NCBI GenBank assembly: GCA_052145775.1
Contig: JBKQNY010000039.1
Location: forward strand, 1-6,039
Source of the DNA: CAVYPR01 sp052145775
GTDB taxonomy: Bacteria > Actinomycetota > Acidimicrobiia > Acidimicrobiales > RAAP-2
Reading direction: 5' to 3'
DNA length: 6,039 nucleotides
The position numbers were made by a program, and so were the translations under genes. Below are positions 1 to 5,042 of the stretch, in pieces. Numbering within the stretch: the first letter of the stretch is position 1; each line of letters starts with the position of its first letter. A model generated the notes under the pieces. It saw only the letters and a list, made by a program, of their open reading frames with translations. It did no database searches and was not told the DNA's origin.

Positions 1-464
1 CGGGGGTTCTACTGAGTGACCCCGGGGCGGTTGTTCGCGAGAACTATGGGGGGTAGACGGTCCCGGGATCAGACAGGCCGTCCGCTACTCTGCTCGCCGT
101 CGAAGCCCGCCCCACGGGCGACGACCATGCCCCGGGCCGGCCCCCGCCGGTGCCGGGCTCTATTCGAGTTCTTCGGCATCGGGCGGGTTGTGGTGTTCGC
201 CAAAGTGAGCGCGACGCACCGGGCGGGCTGGACGGCGCCCCACGCATCCGGCGATTGGGGCGACCCTCATTGGCGCCTCGCGGCCGGCATTCGGGGACAG
301 GTCTGGCCAGGCATCCAGATTTATCCGCCGGGCTCGTCGTCATGTGCTCTCGCTCACAAACTCACCTGATCGTGGCGAAAGCCTCTAATCTGCGACCTGC
401 CCGTCGTTGCACCATGGTGGCAGCGAGCGCGAGGCGCGGGCAGAAGCGACAGAAGGAGGGTCCT
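1..464. other. Region without a convincing gene
   Basis: Open frames on both strands cross this stretch, but none has a good ribosome binding site, a recognisable domain or a convincing protein composition; their translations are rich in Arg, Pro and Gly, as expected for shadow frames in GC-rich DNA. It contains one strong GC-rich hairpin (129-158), and near its right end the leader and ribosome binding site of the gene at 465. It may include the end of a transcript entering from the left, but no coding end can be identified. I could not place a promoter with confidence. Confidence 0.6.
129..158 (+). terminator. GC-rich hairpin, terminator-like
   Basis: The arms 129-141 and 146-158 pair at 11 of 13 positions (one G-U pair, two mismatches) around a CCCC loop. 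The stem is followed by TCTATTCGAGTTCTT, which is only moderately T-rich. It could end a transcript from the left or be a fold in the leader of the gene at 465. There is no classical T-tract. Confidence 0.3.
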
Positions 465-731
465 ATGGCTGTGGAAGAGGCAGGAAAGACAGTCGGCGAG
501 CGCTTGGTCGAATCGCTCGAGACGGGGGAGACCTCGGTGCTCGACGCGGTGCACAGGTTCGTCGACACCGTCAACAACGCGTTTCCCGATCTGGGTGAGG
601 ACGACGGCCCTCGTAAGAAGATCATCGACGCTGCGTTCAAGATGACCGAGGAGCTGGTTGGTACCGTGAACGACGTGGTCCGGCAACTGATGAAGGCGAG
701 TCAGGACGCGGTGAGCGGGTCAGATAAGTAG
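465..731 (+). CDS. Small acidic helical protein of unknown function
   Basis: This 88-residue protein is not one I recognise. The ATG is chosen because AAGGAGG at 453-459 lies 5 nt upstream; the frame stays open further upstream, but with no ribosome binding site and non-coding-like composition. The protein has no signal peptide or membrane segment. It appears to be two amphipathic helices, about residues 8-40 and 49-84, joined by a Pro/Gly/Asp-rich linker (PDLGEDDGPR, 41-50). Hydrophobic residues recur at 3-4 residue spacing (VLDAVHRFVDTVNNAF; IIDAAFKMTEELVGTVNDVV), which suggests a helical hairpin or coiled-coil oligomer, roughly phasin-like in character but without a family signature. It stands alone, facing the minus-strand gene that ends at 884. 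Coding status is well supported by the ribosome binding site and codon use; the function is open. Confidence 0.75.
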   Translation: MAVEEAGKTVGERLVESLETGETSVLDAVHRFVDTVNNAFPDLGEDDGPRKKIIDAAFKMTEELVGTVNDVVRQLMKASQDAVSGSDK

Positions 732-753
732 GGCGGCAGGCCAAGAGTGTTGC

Positions 754-820
754 GGGCGATGCCATCAACCCGGCGGTAGGTGGCGCTTGGCGCAGCCAAG
801 GCGATGAGCGATAGGGGGCA
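754..820 (+). repeat. Dispersed 67-bp element, copy 1
   Basis: This is the most diverged of three copies. The left arm 754-775 matches copy 3 at 16 of 22 positions and ends in CCCGGCG (769-775). A core of exactly 36 bp (776-811) follows, then the right arm TAGGGGGCA (812-820). The core holds a perfect hairpin (CTTGGC/GCCAAG, 786-791 with 795-800, loop GCA) that the other copies do not share in sequence. The copy lies in the spacer between two convergent genes. The identity of the element is unknown. Confidence 0.5.
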
Positions 821-833
821 GGTCAGTGCCCCC
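814..833. terminator. Hairpin between convergent genes, possible bidirectional terminator
   Basis: GGGGGCA (814-820) pairs perfectly with TGCCCCC (827-833) around the loop GGTCAG, and AAGTTT follows closely on the plus strand. With the smaller perfect hairpin at 786-800 it occupies the spacer between the plus-strand stop at 731 and the minus-strand stop at 884, where terminators for both genes would be expected. The left arm overlaps the right end of the 67-bp element, so it may instead belong to that element. Confidence 0.4.
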
Positions 834-883
834 CAAGTTTCGATCCATTTAGGCGGTGCTCATGCCCGGTAGGACGCTGCTCC

Positions 884-1378
884 TTACGCGGAGACGGCCG
901 TTTCGACCGCCACCACCGTACGGCAGTACAGCCGCAGGCCATCGCGCCGGCCACGGCGGATGAAGGCGGCCATCTTCACTAACAGGTCGGCGGCGGCCAC
1001 TGCATTGCACCCCTGGCACCCGCGGAGGTCGTCCGGCTCGCTCCAAGGGACGGCGATCCTGCGGAGGGTGCCATCGTCGGCGTCGGAGAGGGCCTGTTGG
1101 AGGGTCTCAGTGATCGAGACGATCGATCCCATGGCCTCCTCGTTGATGGCGAGCGTGACACCGGTCGGATCACCGGAGATTTCCTCCCAACTACGACCGG
1201 TCAGGAGCTCCTCGAGGCGGACGAGGGCGATGCTCGGCTCCATGCCAGCCAGCGACATCGTCGGGTACTGGTCGCCGGCGGACCCGATGACCGCCCGGCG
1301 CGCCCCAGGAGGCTGCGCCAGCGCGTTGCGGGCGGCCGCGTCGCTTGGCGCCAAGAAGTAGTCACACAGCAAGAGCAC
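884..1378 (-). CDS. Uncharacterised actinobacterial protein, 164 aa
   Basis: The protein begins LLLCDYFLAPSDAAA, has a middle segment GMEPSIALVRLEELLTG (45-61), an acidic stretch with DADDGTLRRIAVPW (98-112), and ends with a helix and LYCRTVVAVE. From memory this architecture (DYF.A.D.AAA near the start, 'G(I/M)(D/E)P...L..L..L..G' in the middle, LYC near the end) recurs in soluble actinobacterial proteins of unknown function, often next to secretion or immunity-type loci; I cannot verify that here. The GTG at 1378 is chosen because the family motif begins there. The frame stays open upstream with ATG at 1426 and 1558, but those extensions have non-coding composition, and no start has a clear ribosome binding site. 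There is no signal peptide or transmembrane segment. Four cysteines (5, 121, 124, 152), including CQGC at 121-124, could bind metal or be incidental. An unusual 67-bp element lies 133-199 bp upstream of the start. Confidence 0.65.
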   Translation of the reverse strand: MLLLCDYFLAPSDAAARNALAQPPGARRAVIGSAGDQYPTMSLAGMEPSIALVRLEELLTGRSWEEISGDPTGVTLAINEEAMGSIVSITETLQQALSDADDGTLRRIAVPWSEPDDLRGCQGCNAVAAADLLVKMAAFIRRGRRDGLRLYCRTVVAVETAVSA

Positions 1379-1510
1379 GTTGACTATTGTGCCGCGTCGT
1401 CGCCGATCGTGCCCGGGAATTGGCATTTGAGGTGTCGTCGCACTGAGAACCTTCCGTGCCCACCAGGGCATTCGCGTCGCCTGTTCTCCACCCGGCGGTC
1501 TGAGCCGGTC

Positions 1511-1577
1511 GGACAGTGACCAACACCCGGCGTCTGGGACAGCCGGACCGTGGGCCACCGCCCGGCGGTAGGGGGCA
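1511..1577 (+). repeat. Dispersed 67-bp element, copy 2
   Basis: The left arm 1511-1532 starts GGACAGTG and ends CCCGGCG (1526-1532). The 36-bp core is 1533-1568 and the right arm TAGGGGGCA is 1569-1577. The left arm matches copy 3 at 20 of 22 positions. CCCGGCG also occurs at 1491 and 1561, so three cores are spaced exactly 35 bp apart (1491, 1526, 1561). The first two intervals share TCTGRG, GGAC.GTG and CC/CA-rich segments, so a short degenerate tandem repeat is embedded here. It lies between the minus-strand genes at 884-1378 and 1633-2607. Confidence 0.65.
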
Positions 1578-1632
1578 CGTCCGCCGCGAGTTCTAACTGT
1601 GGATAGGAGCGCTCTGAGGGCTGCCCTCGTAC

Positions 1633-2607
1633 CTAGAAGGACGGAGGTGGGGCCTGTTGCGGATTTGATCCTGACGGCACGGCGGCCATGCCGACAATCG
1701 GTGCTGTGAGCACTTGGCCCACAGCGGAGCCGAGGAAGGGAGCGTCACCAAAGGCGAATACCCCGCCGTCGGCGGCAACGGTCCAATAGCCAGTACCGTC
1801 CGGATTGGCGGCCACCCCCACGATGGGCGCGTTGAGCGCTTGACTTCCCATCGACCCGAAAAACCGGGCGTCTCCGAAGCTGAAGATTCCGCCGTCGGAC
1901 GCGACCTCCCAGTAACCGCCGCCATCCGGAGTCGAGGCCATACCCACGATCGGTGCGTTCAGGTGTTGTCCGCCCATGGAGCCGAAGAACTGGGCATCGC
2001 CGAAGGTGAAGATTCCACCGTCGGACGCGACCTCCCAGTAACCGCCGCCATCCGGAGTCGAGGCCATACCCACGATCGGTGCGTTCAGATGTTTGCTGCC
2101 CATCGAACCGAAGAATGGTGCCCCGCACATGGAGAAGACACCACCGTCGGAGGCGACGAGCCAGGCCCCTGAATCAGCTGCTGCCACACCGACGATCGGA
2201 GCTGTGACTGTGTGGACGCCACCAGGACCTGTCCCGCGGGGCACACCGGTCCCAAAGGAGTTGGCTGAACCGTTATATCCGGGGCCGCTACCTGGGATCG
2301 GTCCATGACTGGCGCTGATCCAGTAGCCGCTGCCATTGGGCACAGAGGAGATTCCGTCGCAGGCGTAAGCGTGCGGTGGTGCAAGCCCGCTGCCCTCACA
2401 TGTGTCATTGCCGTAGGTTCCCGGAGATCCGAGGTAGGTCGTGTTGAAGGCGAAGCTTGTGCCGTAGCCGGTAATCAGCCAATAGCCCGGTAGTGAGGGC
2501 GATGTGACTCTGGGGGCGACTGCGCCTGCTTGGCTCCCAGAAGGTCCAATCAGAGCCGTCCCCATGAGCGCAGCAAGTGCGATCGATTTGAGCAGTGCGA
2601 ATCTCAT
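1633..2607 (-). CDS. Exported repeat protein, probable beta-propeller
   Basis: This 324-residue protein starts with a signal peptide: Arg2 and Lys7, hydrophobic SIALAALMGTALIG (8-21), and likely cleavage after SQA (27) or AVA (31). The rest is built from repeats. Units at 173-214, 215-256 and 257-298 are exactly 42 residues with the pattern LNAPIVG(M/V)A..PDG.GYW.VA.DGG(I/V)F.FGDA.F.GS. A 40-residue unit (133-172) precedes them, and a diverged unit (about 86-132) contains GYWISAS. The last unit stops half-way (299-324, TAPIVGMAAVPSG), while the mature N-terminus carries the complementary half (GYWLITGYGTSFAFNTTYLGS, 41-61), as in beta-propellers closed by a split blade; about six blades would result. 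Cys70 and Cys83 could form a disulfide. Such repeats are common in surface proteins of actinobacteria; a binding or structural role outside the membrane is inferred, with no catalytic motif seen. The ATG at 2607 is chosen for the signal peptide directly after it and GGAG 9 nt upstream; the frame is open to 2751 but that extension is not plausible protein. Confidence 0.85.
   Translation of the reverse strand: MRFALLKSIALAALMGTALIGPSGSQAGAVAPRVTSPSLPGYWLITGYGTSFAFNTTYLGSPGTYGNDTCEGSGLAPPHAYACDGISSVPNGSGYWISASHGPIPGSGPGYNGSANSFGTGVPRGTGPGGVHTVTAPIVGVAAADSGAWLVASDGGVFSMCGAPFFGSMGSKHLNAPIVGMASTPDGGGYWEVASDGGIFTFGDAQFFGSMGGQHLNAPIVGMASTPDGGGYWEVASDGGIFSFGDARFFGSMGSQALNAPIVGVAANPDGTGYWTVAADGGVFAFGDAPFLGSAVGQVLTAPIVGMAAVPSGSNPQQAPPPSF
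1714..2211 (-). repeat. In-frame 126-bp tandem repeats inside the exported protein gene
   Basis: Four successive coding units (2211-2092, 2091-1966, 1965-1840, 1839-1714) encode the 40- to 42-residue protein repeats. The second and third units share a 71-bp exact match (1892-1962 with 2018-2088, offset 126 bp) and differ at only 3 of 42 residues, whereas the outer units are much more diverged. This indicates recent duplication or gene conversion of the central units. Copy number is likely variable and assemblies may collapse it. Confidence 0.9.
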
Positions 2608-2642
2608 AGTGGCGTGCTCCGGAGCCTCTTCGATGTTGGCCG

Positions 2643-2671
2643 ATGGTAACTCGGGCGACCCCTGCCCCCAA
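2643..2671 (-). promoter_or_regulatory. Possible promoter of the exported protein gene
   Basis: On the minus strand TTGGGG (2671-2666) and TACCAT (2648-2643) are separated by 17 nt, the preferred spacing for sigma-70-type promoters, and would start transcription about 30 nt before the ATG at 2607. The match is 3 of 6 and 4 of 6 to the consensus hexamers, so this is a weak, position-supported guess. The 67-bp element lies immediately upstream. Confidence 0.3.
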
Positions 2672-2683
2672 GGTGCCCCCGCG

Positions 2684-2750
2684 GGACAGTGCCCACCACC
2701 CGGCGTTCGGAGCCAGGCGTCCGGTGCTGCGGCGGCGACAATAGGGGACA
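2684..2750 (+). repeat. Dispersed 67-bp element, copy 3
   Basis: The left arm 2684-2705 (GGACAGTG to CCCGGCG) matches copy 2 at 20 of 22 positions. The 36-bp core is 2706-2741 and the right arm TAGGGGACA is 2742-2750. Total length and internal spacing equal those of the other copies, while the core is largely unrelated in sequence. It sits 77 bp upstream of the minus-strand gene at 2607 and 26 bp before the plus-strand remnant at 2777, in the divergent intergenic region. Confidence 0.65.
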
Positions 2751-2776
2751 TTGGTCAAGTGGACTGGAGAGTCCCC

Positions 2777-2965
2777 ATGCGGGTGGCGATCTACTCGATT
2801 GATAGAGCGGGGCCAGGCCACGTCAGCGTCATGGCACGTCCCAGAGGGGGTGACTGGCTTGTCAACGAGATGGAGGCGCTCCGCGAGGCCAGTTTGGACA
2901 CCGTTGTTTCGCTCCCGACGCCATCCGAGGTTCAAGAACTCGAACCCTCGACCTCAGCCGTGTGA
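2777..2965 (+). pseudogene. N-terminal remnant of a protein-tyrosine-phosphatase-like gene
   Basis: The 62-residue product contains YSIDRAGPGHVSVMARPRGG, then DWLVNEMEALREASLDTVVSLPTPSEVQEL. This is the typical opening of a bacterial dual-specificity/tyrosine phosphatase-like family (compare 'GPGRLAIMARPRGGDWLEDE...GVDVLVSLLTPEEVAEL', from memory). Complete members run to roughly 150 residues or more and carry the catalytic HCxxxxxR loop. Here the similarity ends at residue 54, the frame stops 8 codons later, and no phosphatase continuation or HCxxxxxR was found in the downstream frames, so the product cannot be catalytic. The ATG has GGAGAG (2766-2771) 5 nt upstream. A perfect hairpin follows 4 nt after the stop, so a short peptide might still be expressed. 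The break coincides with a tRNA-like stretch (about 2938-2968). Most likely a decayed or rearranged gene. Confidence 0.6.
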
Positions 2966-2969
2966 AGTC

Positions 2970-2990
2970 GGTCCAGTCACCCCCTGGACC
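2970..2990 (+). terminator. Hairpin just after the phosphatase remnant
   Basis: GGTCCAG (2970-2976) pairs perfectly with CTGGACC (2984-2990) around a 7-nt loop, starting 4 nt after the stop at 2965. There is no T-tract. Between here and the small minus-strand ORF ending at 3142 I see no other gene. Confidence 0.4.
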
Positions 2991-3135
2991 TGCCGATCCC
3001 TAGGTTGGTCTGGACTTTTACCCTTCACCACCACTGGACATTTAGCAGTGCTTTTCGACCTCTGACGGACACTGACGAACGACGTTGGTGTCGCCGGGCG
3101 ACGGTCCCTTCGTTACAGCCGAGGGGAACCGGCCT

Positions 3136-3151
3136 CGCCAGTCAGCTGGCG
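3136..3151 (-). terminator. Hairpin over the stop of the small ORF
   Basis: CGCCAG (3136-3141) and CTGGCG (3146-3151) form a perfect 6-bp stem with a TCAG loop. The stop codon of the minus-strand ORF (3144-3142) lies in the loop. It could end that transcript, but the stem is short and there is no T-run. Confidence 0.25.
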
Positions 3152-3381
3152 GTGGACGTCTGTGGCCAGCCCAAGAATCCGTTGAGTTCCACCTGCCCGC
3201 CGGTGCTGCTCAACGGATCGAAGGCCGAGTAGGTAGTGATAAAGGTGTTCACCTGGTAGTGCACCGTCGACGGCTTTGGCGTGGCGACATTCTCACTGTC
3301 CGGCCTGGTGGTCGTCGTGTTCAGGGTGATCATGGATGGAGACCGGACCAATGGCCCTAGTAAAGACGGCCATTGCGTCAC
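3142..3381 (-). CDS. Possible small protein of unknown function, 79 aa
   Basis: This is a short ORF, but with unusual support. The GTG start at 3381 has a perfect AGGAGA (3393-3388) 6 nt upstream, and codons in the second half strongly prefer G/C at the third position. That half reads like real protein, with VHYQVNTFITTYSAFDPL and GGQVELNGFLGWPQ, rich in Thr, Tyr, Phe and Asn rather than Arg/Pro. No family is recognised, and there is no signal peptide or membrane segment. The N-terminal third has weaker codon bias, so the ORF might be the surviving 3' end of a longer gene whose beginning was lost. It starts only 38 nt from the divergent gene at 3420, so their promoters would have to overlap. 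A perfect hairpin (CGCCAG/CTGGCG, 3136-3151) covers the stop codon. Confidence 0.4.
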   Translation of the reverse strand: MTQWPSLLGPLVRSPSMITLNTTTTRPDSENVATPKPSTVHYQVNTFITTYSAFDPLSSTGGQVELNGFLGWPQTSTAS

Positions 3382-3419
3382 AGAATATCTCCTGTTGAGA
3401 AGCCTTGAAGGAGCCTGAA

Positions 3420-3914
3420 ATGATCAAGAGCGTCGACACCAACGACAGCAAAGCCGTGCGCAACCTGGAGAACGTCATCACTTGGAACTTGACGATGATC
3501 AACGAGAAGCGGCCGAAGGAAGCGATCGAGAAGTACACGCGTCCGGATTACATCCAGCACAATCCCCTGCTCGCGGACGGTCCCCAGGGGATCATCAACT
3601 ACTTCACGCAGGTCACGACGGAGCGTAAGAGCGCCCGCCTCGTGTACCACCGTGCCATCGCCGCGGGTGACTACGTGTACACCCACGGCGTGTTCTACAA
3701 CTTCATCGACGACGATCCCGACGATCACGGGATGGCAGTCGTCGACATCTTCCGGATGGACGAGGAAGGCAAGGCAGCCGAGCACTGGGACGTCCTGCAA
3801 CTCGTCGGCGATCCGAAGTCCAACGTCGCTCCGTCTTTCGGGCCTGCGGTCTTCGGAAAGCCTGTTCCCGCCCAGAACCCCAATGGCATGGTCGAAGGCA
3901 GAGACGAATCGTAA
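3420..3914 (+). CDS. SnoaL-like (NTF2-fold) protein
   Basis: This 164-residue protein resembles the predicted SnoaL-like aldol-condensation-type proteins of the NTF2 superfamily. Signature segments are the helix followed by Y..PDYIQHNP (39-49), LADGPQGIINYF (51-62), the strand-forming part AGDYVYTHGVFYNF (82-95), and MAVVDIFRMDEEGKAAEHWDVLQ (105-127), whose AEHWDV ending is characteristic. The fold is a cone-shaped alpha+beta barrel with a small hydrophobic pocket; His47 and the acidic/His residues of the EHWD segment line such pockets in relatives. The substrate is unknown, and many family members have no proven activity. It is cytoplasmic, with no signal peptide. The ATG at 3420 follows AAGGAG (3408-3413) by 6 nt; the in-frame TTG at 3405 lies inside that site's leader and is not credible. 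It precedes two oxidoreductase-like genes on the same strand but is separated from them by 182 nt with strong hairpins, so read-through would be partial. Confidence 0.85.
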   Translation: MIKSVDTNDSKAVRNLENVITWNLTMINEKRPKEAIEKYTRPDYIQHNPLLADGPQGIINYFTQVTTERKSARLVYHRAIAAGDYVYTHGVFYNFIDDDPDDHGMAVVDIFRMDEEGKAAEHWDVLQLVGDPKSNVAPSFGPAVFGKPVPAQNPNGMVEGRDES

Positions 3915-3919
3915 GCCGA

Positions 3920-3960
3920 CGGCTGTCCCGGCCGGGTAGACCCGCGCCCGGCCGGAGCCG
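3920..3960 (+). terminator. Strong hairpin 6 nt after the SnoaL-like gene
   Basis: CCGGCCGGG (3928-3936) pairs perfectly with CCCGGCCGG (3947-3955) around a 10-nt loop. It is extended by CGGCT (3920-3924) with AGCCG (3956-3960) across a 3-nt bulge, giving 14 base pairs. AGCTGTTCTGG follows, so the T-tract is poor, as is usual in high-GC actinobacteria. Position and strength fit a terminator or attenuator between this gene and the reductase pair. Confidence 0.6.
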
Positions 3961-3981
3961 AGCTGTTCTGGTGATCAGGAA

Positions 3982-4013
3982 GGGAACCGGAGGCAGCATC
4001 GCCTCCAGTTCCC
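3982..4013 (+). promoter_or_regulatory. Second strong hairpin in the leader of the reductase pair
   Basis: The 13-nt arms 3982-3994 and 4001-4013 pair at 12 of 13 positions around the loop AGCATC. A third perfect hairpin, GGCGGC/GCCGCC with loop CATT (4018-4033), follows 4 nt later. Together with the hairpin at 3920-3960, three stems are stacked in the 182-nt gap before the ATG at 4097. They may be tandem terminators of the preceding gene or a structured leader; no known riboswitch is recognised. Confidence 0.4.
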
Positions 4014-4096
4014 GCCCGGCGGCCATTGCCGCCGATACAGGTGTGTTCGGGCGGGTCCTCGGGCGTGAGACCCAATCAAACAGAAGGGAATGCACC

Positions 4097-5029
4097 ATGC
4101 GTGCAGCAGTGGTTGAGGCCCTTGGTGGCCTCCCTATCGTCGAAGAGTTCGCCGATCCGACGGGCGATGACGTGGCAGAGGTCGTCGCCGCCGCGTTGAA
4201 TCCGTTCGACTTGATTGTGGCAGCCGGAAAGATGCCAGCCCGGCAGCCCTCTCCGCCCTTCATCGCCGGCATTGAAGGCATCGCTCGCCTGTCGGACGGC
4301 ACGCTGTCCTACTTCGCCAACCCGAGGCTGCCCTATGGCTCTCTCGCCGAGCACGTGCCATTGGCGGGAGCGGATACCGCCACGGTGCCGGCCGGCCTCG
4401 ACCCGGCATTCGCGGCGACGCTCGGGGTTTCCGGTATCGCTGCCTGGCTCTCACTGACCACCACCGGCCGCCTCACGGCCGGGGAGCGGGTGCTGATCCT
4501 GGGCGCCGAGGGACAGGTCGGGCAGCTGGCAACCCAGCTGGCGCGCCTGATCGGCGCGGCGCAGGTGGTGGGTGCGGTCCGAGCCGACGAGAACCGCCAC
4601 GTGGTCCTCGCACACGGCGCCGATGCCGCCGTGTCGACGGCCGACCTGGACACCCTGACCGAACGGCTGCGGCAGGTGGTCGGCGACGGCGTCGACCTGA
4701 TCCTGGACTTGATCTGGGGACCGGTCATCGCCCATGCGATCGACGTCGCTCGGCTCCGCGCCCGGGTCGTCCAGGTCGGCAACGCCGCAGGCGCGACGGC
4801 GACGCTCACAGCGCCCGTCTTGCGCAACAAGCTGGTCAGCATCCTGCCGCACGCCAACTGGACCTTCTCCGCCGCGGAGCGCGCTGCCGCCTTCGAGCAG
4901 CTCGCGGCGTACGCCCAGAGTGGCGCGCTGCGCCTCGACTTCGAATGCGTGCCGCTCGACGAGGCTGCGTCGGCGTGGACGCGGCTCGAGGCCGGCACCG
5001 CCACCCGCAAGCTCGTCATAGTCCCATAG
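4097..5029 (+). CDS. Zinc-independent quinone-oxidoreductase-type medium-chain reductase
   Basis: A 310-residue member of the medium-chain dehydrogenase/reductase superfamily, quinone oxidoreductase branch; these use NADPH to reduce quinones, enones or related carbonyls in the cytoplasm. The GroES-like N-terminal domain (about 1-110) has AALNPFDL (32-39), FIAGIEGIARL (55-65) and YGSLAEHVPL (80-89). The Rossmann domain (about 115-250) has the nucleotide motif ILGAEGQVGQLATQLARLIG (134-153), containing the GxxGxVG typical of the branch. HGADAAVS (173-180) and VDLILDLIWG (199-208) follow, then a C-terminal return of the catalytic domain ending in ATRKLVIVP. The zinc-binding Cys/His/Glu ligands of alcohol dehydrogenases are absent, as expected, and length is normal. 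The ATG at 4097 has AAGGGA (4083-4088) 8 nt upstream. The SDR-type gene begins 13 nt after its stop, so both are in one operon; the exact substrate is not readable. Confidence 0.88.
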   Translation: MRAAVVEALGGLPIVEEFADPTGDDVAEVVAAALNPFDLIVAAGKMPARQPSPPFIAGIEGIARLSDGTLSYFANPRLPYGSLAEHVPLAGADTATVPAGLDPAFAATLGVSGIAAWLSLTTTGRLTAGERVLILGAEGQVGQLATQLARLIGAAQVVGAVRADENRHVVLAHGADAAVSTADLDTLTERLRQVVGDGVDLILDLIWGPVIAHAIDVARLRARVVQVGNAAGATATLTAPVLRNKLVSILPHANWTFSAAERAAAFEQLAAYAQSGALRLDFECVPLDEAASAWTRLEAGTATRKLVIVP

Positions 5030-5042
5030 TGAGGAGTAGAAG

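Noticed and set aside
150..464. Upstream extension of the small protein at 465
   Set aside because: The added residues are Arg/Gly/Pro-rich shadow-like sequence with no ribosome binding site, while a very good site precedes the ATG at 465.
814..840. Insertion sequence end at the GGGGGCA/TGCCCCC palindrome
   Set aside because: No transposase remnant, no matching terminal inverted repeat and no target duplication were found nearby.
1491..1577. CRISPR array from regularly spaced CCCGGCG cores
   Set aside because: The shared core is only 7 bp, the units are degenerate along their length, and there are just three; direct repeats of 20 bp or more with unique spacers are absent.
1714..2172. Plus-strand frame with repeated HTHDRCVQ-like segments
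   Set aside because: It is the antisense of the 126-bp coding repeats; the periodicity comes from the real minus-strand gene.
2608..2751. Longer start for the exported repeat protein at 2751
   Set aside because: It would put 48 implausible residues before a typical signal peptide and would run through the 67-bp element.
2929..3005. Complete tRNA gene on the minus strand
   Set aside because: Only the anticodon-loop-to-T-loop part looks tRNA-like; no D-arm, no acceptor stem and the anticodon stem does not pair.
4015..4021. Fourth copy of the 67-bp element (CCCGGCG before the reductase gene)
   Set aside because: The position 36 bp downstream (4058) has no TAGGGG and the left arm does not match; the motif is part of a hairpin here.
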